NCBI GenBank assembly: GCA_035534895.1
Contig: DATLRC010000022.1
Span: 1 to 10,615, forward strand
From: DATLRC01 sp035534895
GTDB taxonomy: Bacteria; Patescibacteriota; Saccharimonadia; Saccharimonadales; UBA4665
DNA: 10,615 nt
Reading direction: 5' to 3'
How positions within the stretch are numbered: position 1 is the stretch's first letter; each line of letters starts with the position of its first letter. This document shows, in pieces, positions 5,532-10,613 of this stretch. The notes under the pieces are model-generated. The model made no database searches, had not been told where the DNA came from, and saw only the letters and a list, made by a program, of their open reading frames with translations. A program made the position numbers and the translations under genes.

Positions 5532-5562
5532 ACAATATGTTGACATGGTTTGCATATATTGT
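5532..5562 (+). promoter_or_regulatory. Inverted repeat across the start of the NrdR-like gene (possible autoregulatory site)
   Basis: ACAATAT (5532-5538) and ATATTGT (5556-5562) are perfect inverted half-sites 17 bp apart, flanking the ATG at 5545. The half-sites resemble the arms of the known NrdR box (ACACTATAT...). No Shine-Dalgarno precedes the ATG, so transcription probably starts close to it. An operator here is an inference. Confidence 0.35.
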
Positions 5563-5946
5563 GGCCTTCGGACAGCTGTAGTTAACTCTAGACATCAAAA
5601 ACGACAAAACCAGATTTGGCGGCGGCGTAAATGTTTAAGCTGTGGAGCCATTTTTACCTCTCATGAATCTGCAAACTATAATGCCCTGCTACAAGTTAAA
5701 GCCACTAACGGGCAACTACAGGCCTTTTCAAGGGATAAATTGTTTCTTAGCCTTTACAATAGCCTGCAGCACCGTCCTGAGGCACTAGATGAGGCAGCAG
5801 GACTTTCGGATACGGTGATTGGACGTATAGCTAGAAGCGCAGAGGAACCCATAATCAATGTTACAACCATTTCTCATGTAGTTTGTGTGGCACTACTACG
5901 CTTTGACAGAATTGCTGCCAACCATTATCAAGCCTTCCATGGCTAA
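5545..5946 (+). CDS. nrdR: NrdR-like regulator: zinc ribbon plus ATP-cone
   Basis: NrdR represses ribonucleotide reductase genes in response to ATP/dATP bound by its ATP-cone. Residues 1-45 form the zinc ribbon with C3, C6, C30 and C33. The diagnostic pattern is VVNSRHQKR...WRRRKCLSCGAIFTSHE, close to the family's VxDSR...RRRxCxxCxxRFTTxE. The ATP-cone spans about 48-133, beginning LLQVKATNGQLQAFSRDKL. At 133 residues it is slightly shorter than typical NrdR (about 150), and its end (HYQAFHG) matches the usual Y-x-R-FxSVY region. ATG 5545 is the first start after an in-frame stop at 5530. Its stop lies 3 nt from that of the convergent glycosyltransferase. No ribonucleotide reductase gene is in the window, so the target is unproven. 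Confidence 0.8.
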   Translation: MVCIYCGLRTAVVNSRHQKRQNQIWRRRKCLSCGAIFTSHESANYNALLQVKATNGQLQAFSRDKLFLSLYNSLQHRPEALDEAAGLSDTVIGRIARSAEEPIINVTTISHVVCVALLRFDRIAANHYQAFHG

Positions 5947-5949
5947 ACC

Positions 5950-7560
5950 TCAGCTAACTTTATCGCCAGTGGTAGTTATTACGGCTTTCTCTGTAACATC
6001 AAATTGGCTTAGATACTTCCTAAACATTAAGCGTGTCTGGGAGTAAAAAGCTGCAGCTGAACCATAGCAAATACCCGTAACTGGCAAGAAAATCCATTGT
6101 ACCAACATTAATAATGACCGGTGTCTGCGGTAACGACTGGGCCTAGGGGGAAGCGTTCTCAGGCAAACAAAGAGGGAAACTATAAGTCCAATAAGCCCAA
6201 ATTGTTGAATCCGACTAACAATAAACGGTAGTTGATTGGCAGCGAAGCTTTGAGGGTGAAAAAAAGCCGGGATAAAAGCTGCAAAGGTTATAAGAGGAGC
6301 ACCGCTAGCCCAGGTCACGTGTCCTTCTAGTGCTCTTAACAACTTAGCCCAGATATCAAAACGAGATATCTTATTGCTTTTGAACAATCCCTGATGGGCA
6401 ATGTAAGCTATATCTGAAGCACCGTAGGTCCAACGGCGTAACTGTATAAATTGAGCCTTTAGGGTTTTTAGATAACCTTTTGCTAAAACTGCATCTTGAT
6501 AAATTGGTATGCTCAAAGGATAGACTCGGTAATCGCCATTAAAATGAAAATAAGAGCGCCAAAAATGATGGCCATCTTCAACAATTGTCCTGACACTCCA
6601 GAAGTCCATTTCAATTAGAGCATGCATGCTTTGAGCGTGAGCCGAAAAATTGCGTTCCAGATGGGGCCTTTGAGTAAGCACAATATAGTAAAGATTGTTC
6701 CCTGTTGCAATCACTCGCATCAGTGTCGGAGCATCCCAGATATTATTAGTGAACATTGGCAAGGGCTGAAATGAACACTTTAGAGGATTAGGCACGATAC
6801 AAAACATATAGCTTAAATAGGCGAAATAGCGTTTATCTGGTCGATTGTCAGCATCGAGGGTAGTAACCAATACCTTTTTAGGATCAATACTTGCTGCTTC
6901 CAGGTATAGTTTAAGTTGCCGCCCAGCACATGTTATATTGCCGCCCTTCCCGATAGTCTCGTTTGGTAAATTCGCTGGATGTTCGACTGCCAATGTATGT
7001 TTGAATCTATGGCCGTATAAATTGAGTAACTGCTGAACGCGTTCGGCAGTTTCTGCTCCGGCCCTAGCTTCATATGCAAAGATAAGAATTATTTTTTTAG
7101 GATCATACTCTGCAGCAAGTATTGACTGGATTGTAGGTTCAAGTACTTCTCGACTCTCATTAACTGTCGCAATAATGACTGCGTGGAATAGTTCGCTGGG
7201 GCGTAAAACCTCTTTTCGAGCCTGATATCGGGCTAAGTTAGCAAAATGCCATGAAGGTCGCTCAATTACCTGCTCAGTAGCCCTAGCGGCTTCTATATCT
7301 GCAACCAATCCTTGCCAGTCAAGTCTCATATATCGCCTCATAGTACGATAACCGCTGAGAGCACGTACATCATAACCAATCGTCCTAGTAAAATAAATCA
7401 GCAGATAAGCTAATACGAAAAAAATGGCTAGAGTAACATTGATTAGGCTCAATATAAGTGGCATGAAAAGCAAGAGCCAGCTCAATAGTCCCGGCAAGAT
7501 TTCAAAAAAACGATACCACCCGTGCCGATTTTTTTCAAAAGGTATTTCGATGTCCGTCAT
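5950..7560 (-). CDS. Membrane-bound family 2 glycosyltransferase (cellulose-synthase-like)
   Basis: The 536-residue protein is a processive-type GT2 enzyme. It starts with two membrane segments (about 20-62), followed by a cytosolic GT-A domain. The UDP/metal-binding DAD is at 236-238 (TTLDADNRPD). A GKGGN stretch is at 204-208, the acceptor-side ED at 328-329 (EDGHHFW), and the product-binding QLRRW at 373-377. Three further hydrophobic segments follow (about 414-436, 446-468, 482-505). All hallmark residues of the D, DxD, ED, QxxRW set are visible. No PilZ domain is present. The sugar and product are unknown; an envelope or extracellular polysaccharide is likely. The preceding membrane-protein gene ends 82 nt upstream on the same strand, so they may be cotranscribed. 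The region before ATG 7560 has only a weak GAAGTGA. Confidence 0.88.
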   Translation of the reverse strand: MTDIEIPFEKNRHGWYRFFEILPGLLSWLLLFMPLILSLINVTLAIFFVLAYLLIYFTRTIGYDVRALSGYRTMRRYMRLDWQGLVADIEAARATEQVIERPSWHFANLARYQARKEVLRPSELFHAVIIATVNESREVLEPTIQSILAAEYDPKKIILIFAYEARAGAETAERVQQLLNLYGHRFKHTLAVEHPANLPNETIGKGGNITCAGRQLKLYLEAASIDPKKVLVTTLDADNRPDKRYFAYLSYMFCIVPNPLKCSFQPLPMFTNNIWDAPTLMRVIATGNNLYYIVLTQRPHLERNFSAHAQSMHALIEMDFWSVRTIVEDGHHFWRSYFHFNGDYRVYPLSIPIYQDAVLAKGYLKTLKAQFIQLRRWTYGASDIAYIAHQGLFKSNKISRFDIWAKLLRALEGHVTWASGAPLITFAAFIPAFFHPQSFAANQLPFIVSRIQQFGLIGLIVSLFVCLRTLPPRPSRYRRHRSLLMLVQWIFLPVTGICYGSAAAFYSQTRLMFRKYLSQFDVTEKAVITTTGDKVS

Positions 7561-7642
7561 GGTTCACTTCTTAGTTTACAGCACAAAAGCTTGGAGTTTG
7601 GTGTTTATAGTTATTGCTTGCCCTGACTTGCGGATCGGATAA

Positions 7643-7999
7643 CTAGTGCAACACAAGCAATGCATTACTAATAATGATTGTCAGAACCAACAATAATATC
7701 CCTAGCATTAATATAGCCGTAGATAACTGACGATGTATTCGATAAGTCCGCAAGCTTAGAACTGTATGAATCCCAAATACCATCAGAGCAAATCCAATAA
7801 ATCCCAAAAGTTCGGTTACACTACCTGTTTTAAATGCGTTTATGCCTAAATCAGCACGGTACTGAACAATATATCCCGTTCCGTGCCCCGCGCTTAGGCG
7901 CCACAAAACAATGACTACCGCGACAAATACTAAGAAGGTGTTGATACTTAAAAGCAACAGAATATAGTGATCGTGAAAATACTTCTTTGGAACAGACAT
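7643..7999 (-). CDS. Small membrane protein, unknown function
   Basis: The protein has 118 residues with three clear hydrophobic segments: about 11-34 (YILLLLSINTFLVFVAVVIV), 62-82 (ELLGFIGFALMVFGIHTVL) and 92-113. Between the first two is a polar stretch with GYIVQYRADLGINAF. I do not recognise the family. Being upstream of and on the same strand as the glycosyltransferase (82-nt gap), it may help in polysaccharide export or enzyme assembly; that is an inference from position. The start at ATG 7999 follows a TACAAT box by 15 nt, with no Shine-Dalgarno. Confidence 0.75.
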   Translation of the reverse strand: MSVPKKYFHDHYILLLLSINTFLVFVAVVIVLWRLSAGHGTGYIVQYRADLGINAFKTGSVTELLGFIGFALMVFGIHTVLSLRTYRIHRQLSTAILMLGILLLVLTIIISNALLVLH

Positions 8000-8014
8000 G
8001 ATTAACTAATTCAT

Positions 8015-8020
8015 ATTGTA
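8015..8020 (-). promoter_or_regulatory. -10 box for the small membrane protein gene
   Basis: TACAAT on the minus strand lies 15 nt before the ATG, predicting a leader of about 8 nt. A TTGGCA lies 19 bp upstream, a little far for a -35 box. Confidence 0.45.
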
Positions 8021-8075
8021 CCATTCGGAGATATAAATATGCCAATACTAATCTGCCGAAGCCTATTATTATGTT

Positions 8076-8084
8076 TGATATAAT
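8076..8084 (+). promoter_or_regulatory. Extended -10 promoter for tRNA-Thr/tRNA-Gly
   Basis: TGATATAAT combines the extended -10 TGn with a perfect TATAAT (8079-8084). There is no clear -35 box, as expected for an extended -10 promoter. The start is predicted near 8091, 13 nt before tRNA-Thr. Confidence 0.6.
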
Positions 8085-8103
8085 ACGGATAATCTTAAGA
8101 GGT

Positions 8104-8180
8104 GCCACCTTAGCTCAGTTGGCTAGAGTACCGCTTTCGTAAAGCGGGGGTCTGGGGTTCGAATCCCCAAGGTGGCTCCA
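8104..8180 (+). tRNA. tRNA-Thr (anticodon CGT)
   Basis: The acceptor GCCACCT/AGGTGGC, D-stem GCTC/GAGT, anticodon stem CCGCT/AGCGG with loop TTCGTAA, and T-stem TGGGG/CCCCA with loop TTCGAAT all pair. The discriminator is T and CCA is encoded. Anticodon CGU reads ACG. It is the first of three tRNA genes and lies 3 nt before tRNA-Gly. Confidence 0.95.
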
Positions 8181-8183
8181 TGA

Positions 8184-8258
8184 GCGGGTGTTGTATAACG
8201 GCCATTATGTAGCCTTCCCAAGGCTAAGACGCGGGTTCGACTCCCGCTACCCGCACCA
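8184..8258 (+). tRNA. tRNA-Gly (anticodon CCC)
   Basis: The acceptor GCGGGTG/TACCCGC has one G-U closing pair. The anticodon stem is TAGCC/GGCTA with loop TTCCCAA, and the T-loop is TTCGACT on stem GCGGG/CCCGC. CCA is encoded. The D-stem is only three pairs (G10-U25, U11-A24, A12-U23). It reads GGG and is probably cotranscribed with tRNA-Thr. Confidence 0.93.
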
Positions 8259-8266
8259 TAAAATAA

Positions 8267-8295
8267 TTGTCTTTTGGGGTTTTAATTGCTATCAT
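8267..8295 (+). promoter_or_regulatory. Promoter of tRNA-Asp
   Basis: TTGTCT (8267-8272), 17 bp, TATCAT (8290-8295, 5 of 6). The start is predicted near 8302, 14 nt before the tRNA, so tRNA-Asp may be transcribed separately from Thr-Gly. Confidence 0.5.
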
Positions 8296-8315
8296 TGCCC
8301 CTGTTGCTTGGTTGT

Positions 8316-8392
8316 GGGCCCGTAGTGAAGCGGCCTATCACGCCTCCCTGTCACGGAGGAGATCGCCGGTTCGAACCCGGTCGGGCCCGCCA
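8316..8392 (+). tRNA. tRNA-Asp (anticodon GTC)
   Basis: The acceptor GGGCCCG/CGGGCCC, anticodon stem CCTCC/GGAGG with loop CTGTCAC, and T-stem GCCGG/CCGGT with TTCGAAC form a full cloverleaf. G73 and the encoded CCA fit Asp. Accessory DNA with three toxin-antitoxin pairs starts immediately after the CCA, and tRNA 3' ends are common integration points. Confidence 0.96.
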
Positions 8393-8397
8393 AAGTA

Positions 8398-8426
8398 TAG
8401 ACAAAGTACATTAAAAGCATTACATT
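8398..8426 (+). promoter_or_regulatory. Leaderless-type promoter of the first toxin-antitoxin pair
   Basis: TAGACA (8398-8403, 5 of 6 to TTGACA), 17 bp, TACATT (8421-8426), then six bases to the ATG at 8433. The predicted transcript start coincides with the start codon. The -35 box begins 5 bp after the tRNA-Asp CCA. Confidence 0.65.
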
Positions 8427-8432
8427 GTTAGT

Positions 8433-8732
8433 ATGAGTCAAGTTCCAATGACGATTAAAATAGATGCCGACGTAAAGCAGCAATCTCAGAAACTCGCTCG
8501 AAGATTAGGTTTGAGCTTAAGTGCTATTGTAGAAAATAAGTTAAGGGAAGTTGTAGCTGAACGAAGAGTTGTTTTTGAGGAAGAACTTATTCCCAATGAA
8601 AAAACGGCAAAAGAATTGGTTAAAATTGAAGCTGATATTAAAGCAGGTCGCAACCTGAGTAAAACGTTTACTTCCTTTGAAGAACTTGAGAAACATCTAA
8701 ATAGCCTTGGTTATGCAAATTCAAACCCATAA
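8433..8732 (+). CDS. Antitoxin, RelB/DinJ-like ribbon-helix-helix protein (pair 1)
   Basis: The 99-residue protein begins with a ribbon-helix-helix DNA-binding domain: strand VPMTIKIDADV (4-14), then helices QQSQKLARRLGLSLSAIVE and the LREVV segment. An acidic, probably flexible, C-terminal part follows, with EADIKAGRNLS near 68-78 and a final KHLNSLG, which would wrap the toxin. This layout matches RelB/DinJ antitoxins, which neutralise a RelE/YafQ toxin and repress their own promoter. The 3' end overlaps the toxin gene by 20 nt. It is clearly paralogous to the antitoxin at 9145: the GLS-x-SA, RRVV/GRVV and EAD-x-KA-x-RN-x-S positions agree. There is no Shine-Dalgarno; the ATG probably starts a leaderless mRNA. 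Confidence 0.85.
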   Translation: MSQVPMTIKIDADVKQQSQKLARRLGLSLSAIVENKLREVVAERRVVFEEELIPNEKTAKELVKIEADIKAGRNLSKTFTSFEELEKHLNSLGYANSNP

Positions 8733-8973
8733 ACGATATGATGTAATGTGGGCTGAGTTGAATCGAGAACAGCAAATTCAGGTAATGTCGGCGCTAAGAT
8801 TATTTATGACAAGCCAGAATAAAAAGCAACTCAGGATACATCAACTAACAGGTAAATATTACCCCCAATATTCTTTGACAGTAGCCGAAGACTTACGAGT
8901 TCACTTTCTTAAGGTTAGAAAAAATAAAGTTGTACTTATGATCGTCGGGACTCATGACCAGCTATATGGCTAG
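8713..8973 (+). CDS. Toxin, YafQ/RelE-superfamily (pair 1)
   Basis: I start the toxin at ATG 8713 (86 residues); a TTG two codons upstream is in frame. The protein shows the small RelE/YafQ fold pattern: N-terminal helices (NREQQIQVMSALRLFM), then LRIHQLTG with a His, DLRVHFLKVRKN and a final MIVGTHDQLYG. YafQ relatives cut mRNA on the ribosome, with catalytic His residues in these two places and a Phe/Tyr at the end. The HxLxG, DLRxHF and VG-x-HDQLY signatures are shared with the toxin at 9433. No strong Shine-Dalgarno is seen, and the overlap with the antitoxin suggests coupled translation. Assignment to YafQ rather than another RelE branch is moderate. Confidence 0.82.
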   Translation: MQIQTHKRYDVMWAELNREQQIQVMSALRLFMTSQNKKQLRIHQLTGKYYPQYSLTVAEDLRVHFLKVRKNKVVLMIVGTHDQLYG

Positions 8974-9105
8974 AGTAATAGTTCCAGATATCTTGCACTA
9001 TGGCCCGCCACATAACCGACCTCTGTTATTTAGTGTATTACCAAACCGGATGCTAGAACTACTATCTGTGACATCGTTGTCAATAAATCTAAAGTTCGCC
9101 ACACA

Positions 9106-9144
9106 TTGACTAAATGATTACAATTGCTGTACAATGTAATCATT
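9106..9144 (+). promoter_or_regulatory. Promoter with near-perfect 32-bp operator dyad (toxin-antitoxin pair 2)
   Basis: TTGACT (9106-9111), 18 bp, TACAAT (9130-9135); the predicted start is 9142, 3 nt before the ATG at 9145. The same DNA forms a dyad: AATGATTAC (9113-9121) and GTAATCATT (9136-9144), with inner arms ATTG (9123-9126) and CAAT (9132-9135), giving 13 paired positions with one extra A on the left. It covers the -10 box and transcript start, as expected for repression by the ribbon-helix-helix antitoxin. The rest of the gap (8974-9105) holds a small TGACA/TGTCA repeat (9069-9082) and nothing else I recognise. Confidence 0.7.
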
Positions 9145-9426
9145 ATGAGCAATGCTTTACTAAGTGTCAGAACTGATGATGAAACCAAAAAAGAGATAAC
9201 AGGCTTTGCCGCGTCGGTCGGTTTGTCTGTAAGTGCATTTGTTACAGTCATACTAAAACAGGCGGTACGTGAAGGCCGCGTTGTGCTAACGCCCACATTA
9301 GAGCCTACACCTTATCTAGAAAAGATTATGCGTCGGGCCGAGGCAGACCTAAAAGCTAATCGCAATATTAGTCCGCCACTGAATCGTTATGAAGCACAAA
9401 AACATCTTCGTTCACTAATGAAGTAG
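9145..9426 (+). CDS. Antitoxin, RelB/DinJ-like ribbon-helix-helix protein (pair 2)
   Basis: The start is ATG 9145 (93 residues, MSNALLSVRTDDETKKEI), not the upstream TTG at 9124, because the promoter and operator occupy the bases before 9145. The layout repeats pair 1: a strand (LLSVRTDDE), helices with GLSVSAFVTVILKQAV, then a variable linker and the EADLKANRNIS segment near 67-77, ending KHLRSLMK. The N-terminal part should bind the dyad at 9113-9144 and the C-terminal part the YafQ-like toxin, whose gene starts 6 nt later. It is paralogous to the 8433 protein but well diverged, so the duplication is not recent or came from separate acquisitions. Confidence 0.85.
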   Translation: MSNALLSVRTDDETKKEITGFAASVGLSVSAFVTVILKQAVREGRVVLTPTLEPTPYLEKIMRRAEADLKANRNISPPLNRYEAQKHLRSLMK

Positions 9427-9432
9427 TCTATT

Positions 9433-9696
9433 ATGCTGGTTCGCTTTAATACCGATTTTGACAGGCAATTTAAGGAACGTCTTACCAATCGGCAAAAAAT
9501 ACAAGTACTTGACTCAATTGATCTATTTATCGACAAGCCTTTCCGTGAAAATTTTCGTAACCACGCACTCAAAGGGGAATGGCTGGGCTATCGATCAATA
9601 AGTATAGGCGGTGACTTGCGGTTACATTTCAAAATGATAGATGATGAAACTGCTTATTTCGTCGCTGTTGGCAATCATGATCAACTCTACAAATAG
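9433..9696 (+). CDS. Toxin, YafQ/RelE-superfamily (pair 2)
   Basis: The 87-residue protein starts MLVRFNTDFDRQFKERL. It carries the family pattern NHALKGEWLGYRSISI (about 43-58), then GGDLRLHFKMI and the end VAVGNHDQLYK. The HxLxG-x-W-x-G-x-R-S/D stretch, DLRxHF and the terminal His-x-x-Leu-Tyr are typical of YafQ-like ribosome-dependent mRNA endonucleases. It follows its antitoxin by 6 nt. It shares the last ~20 positions closely with the toxin at 8713, while the N-terminal half is divergent. It converges on vapC with a 92-bp gap (9697-9788). That gap holds short hairpins CTGAAA/TTTCAG (9739-9753) and TTAAGC/GCTTAA (9777-9792) without T-runs. Confidence 0.85.
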   Translation: MLVRFNTDFDRQFKERLTNRQKIQVLDSIDLFIDKPFRENFRNHALKGEWLGYRSISIGGDLRLHFKMIDDETAYFVAVGNHDQLYK

Positions 9697-9788
9697 TTCG
9701 GAAACCCGACTCCTCGAAATTTGGGATAGCCCTCTAGGCTGAAATAGTTTCAGACCTGGCCAGCTACGGGCCGCCATTAAGCTTATGC

Positions 9789-10187
9789 TTAACTTTCAAA
9801 TTGTAGTTTTATGCCTTTATAGTCTAAATGCTTGAAGTCATTATCGAAAGTTACTAGAGTGACGTCCCACTGTTCAGCTAAGGCGGCTATCCATAGGTCG
9901 TGAGTAGAGAGTTGCACTCCCTTTTTACGAGCAAATACGGCAATATTTACAAAATAGTCAGTTGTTGCATTGTCAGGCAGAACAACTTGTATCTTTTTGT
10001 TTGCAATAAATCTACTAAGAAGTTTTTCATTTTCCTCCTGTCTCGTACCTACTCTAAAACCATATCTTAGTTCAGCCAGTACAACATTTGGCAAAAGTAT
10101 AGTCTCGGCATTTTTTAGAGTCTCTGCTACAGCATTATGACCTTTTAGTAAGTGGCTATAAGTGGTTGTCTCGAAGAGATACTTCAT
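9789..10187 (-). CDS. vapC: VapC-type PIN-domain toxin with Glu in place of the first catalytic Asp
   Basis: The 132-residue PIN-domain protein is a probable ribonuclease toxin. The expected acidic residues appear at Glu39 (LAELRYG), Asp97 (LSTHDLWIAALA) and Asp115/117 (LVTFDNDF). The N-terminal motif, normally M-x-Y-LLDTN/S, reads MKYLFETTTYSHLLKG, so the first metal-binding Asp is Glu6 and the following Asn/Ser is Thr. PIN enzymes usually need this Asp; Glu may keep weak metal binding or reduce activity. The frame is otherwise intact. The ATG overlaps the TGA of the antitoxin gene (ATGA), a typical coupled vapBC layout. It faces the YafQ-like toxin gene across 92 bp. Confidence 0.88.
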   Translation of the reverse strand: MKYLFETTTYSHLLKGHNAVAETLKNAETILLPNVVLAELRYGFRVGTRQEENEKLLSRFIANKKIQVVLPDNATTDYFVNIAVFARKKGVQLSTHDLWIAALAEQWDVTLVTFDNDFKHLDYKGIKLQFES

Positions 10188-10435
10188 ATGTGGGATTTTA
10201 GCTTATCGGTGGATTTGAGCTCTGTGATGGCTTGCAGAGAGTCATTATCTAGTGTATTAGCACCAATAATCCAGTCAAAGTCTTCGTCTGTTTGCTGCAA
10301 GTCAAGTTTTGTGGCTTGTTCAATATAGTCTAAAACTGTCTGGTTTAAGCTTTTGCTTTGTAGTTTAGCCTGTCTACGCAAAAAATTATCTAGATTCTTC
10401 GGTATAGCCCTAATAGTATATTGTGTCGTTGTCAT
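10184..10435 (-). CDS. vapB: VapB/FitA-type ribbon-helix-helix antitoxin
   Basis: The 83-residue protein begins with an RHH domain of the FitA/Arc kind: TQYTIRAIPKNLDNFLRRQA (4-23), then QSKSLNQTVLDYIEQA. The sequence continues into DEDFDWIIGANTLDNDS (about 51-67), which matches the D-x-DW-x-x-G toxin-binding tail of such antitoxins. It is the first gene of the pair and overlaps vapC by 4 nt. Its promoter puts the predicted transcript start at the ATG, so no ribosome binding site is available. Autoregulation is expected for the family. A short repeat ATATG/CATAT lies in the promoter spacer and could be the operator. Confidence 0.88.
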   Translation of the reverse strand: MTTTQYTIRAIPKNLDNFLRRQAKLQSKSLNQTVLDYIEQATKLDLQQTDEDFDWIIGANTLDNDSLQAITELKSTDKLKSHI

Positions 10436-10613
10436 GCCTACATTGTATGCAATATGCCTTCATATGTCTAGCGCGTGTATCCGTCCACAACATACTGGAC
10501 TCCGCTATTGGTAATTGTAAATGCTCTAGTAGAAAACGCATAGGGCTTTTTTGTTTAAGGGTATGATGAGGTCTTTTTGTGTTGTACCAGATTAGCCAGT
10601 CCATAAGATCAGT
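10410..10613 (-). CDS. DDE transposase C-terminal fragment, right copy, cut by window edge
   Basis: The 5' part of this gene lies beyond the right edge. The visible frame is identical to the left copy through the final MLWTDT, then runs out of the IS at 10476. It reads 22 host-encoded residues (starting RARHMKAYC) through the vapBC promoter and antisense-free into the vapB start region, in a different frame, before a stop at 10410. The tail is therefore not transposase sequence. Identity with the left copy shows two copies of one recently active element, in opposite orientation. Confidence 0.7.
   Translation of the reverse strand, partial: TDLMDWLIWYNTKRPHHTLKQKSPMRFLLEHLQLPIAESSMLWTDTRARHMKAYCIQCRHDNDTIYY
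10442..10470 (-). promoter_or_regulatory. Leaderless-type promoter of vapBC
   Basis: On the minus strand: TAGACA (10470-10465), 17 bp, TACAAT (10447-10442), six bases, ATG. This is the same architecture and the same -35 hexamer as the first toxin-antitoxin pair. The -35 box starts 5 bp from the IS terminus at 10476. The spacer contains ATATG-4-CATAT. Confidence 0.65.

Larger units (their letters stand above)
5254..5549 (+). repeat. 12-bp direct repeat TGTTGACATGGT (5254-5265 and 5538-5549)
   Basis: The same 12 bases occur over the -35 box of the 40-codon ORF and across the start codon of the NrdR-like gene. This could be a shared protein-binding site or coincidence. Only these two copies were seen in the window. 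Confidence 0.5.

Noticed and set aside
7424..7642. Plus-strand frame opposite the glycosyltransferase start
   Set aside because: It is antisense to the N-terminal membrane segments of the glycosyltransferase and shows no family resemblance.
7851..8108. Minus-strand frame overlapping the small membrane protein gene
   Set aside because: It uses another frame of that gene and crosses divergent promoters; the hydrophobic frame at 7643-7999 is the better gene.
8292..8483. Minus-strand frame with GPTGFEPAISSVTGRRD
   Set aside because: This is the well-known false protein produced by reading antisense through a tRNA-Asp gene.
9030..9572. Two minus-strand frames (9030-9296 and 9387-9572) under the second toxin-antitoxin pair
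   Set aside because: Both are antisense to clear toxin-antitoxin genes and have no recognisable motif.
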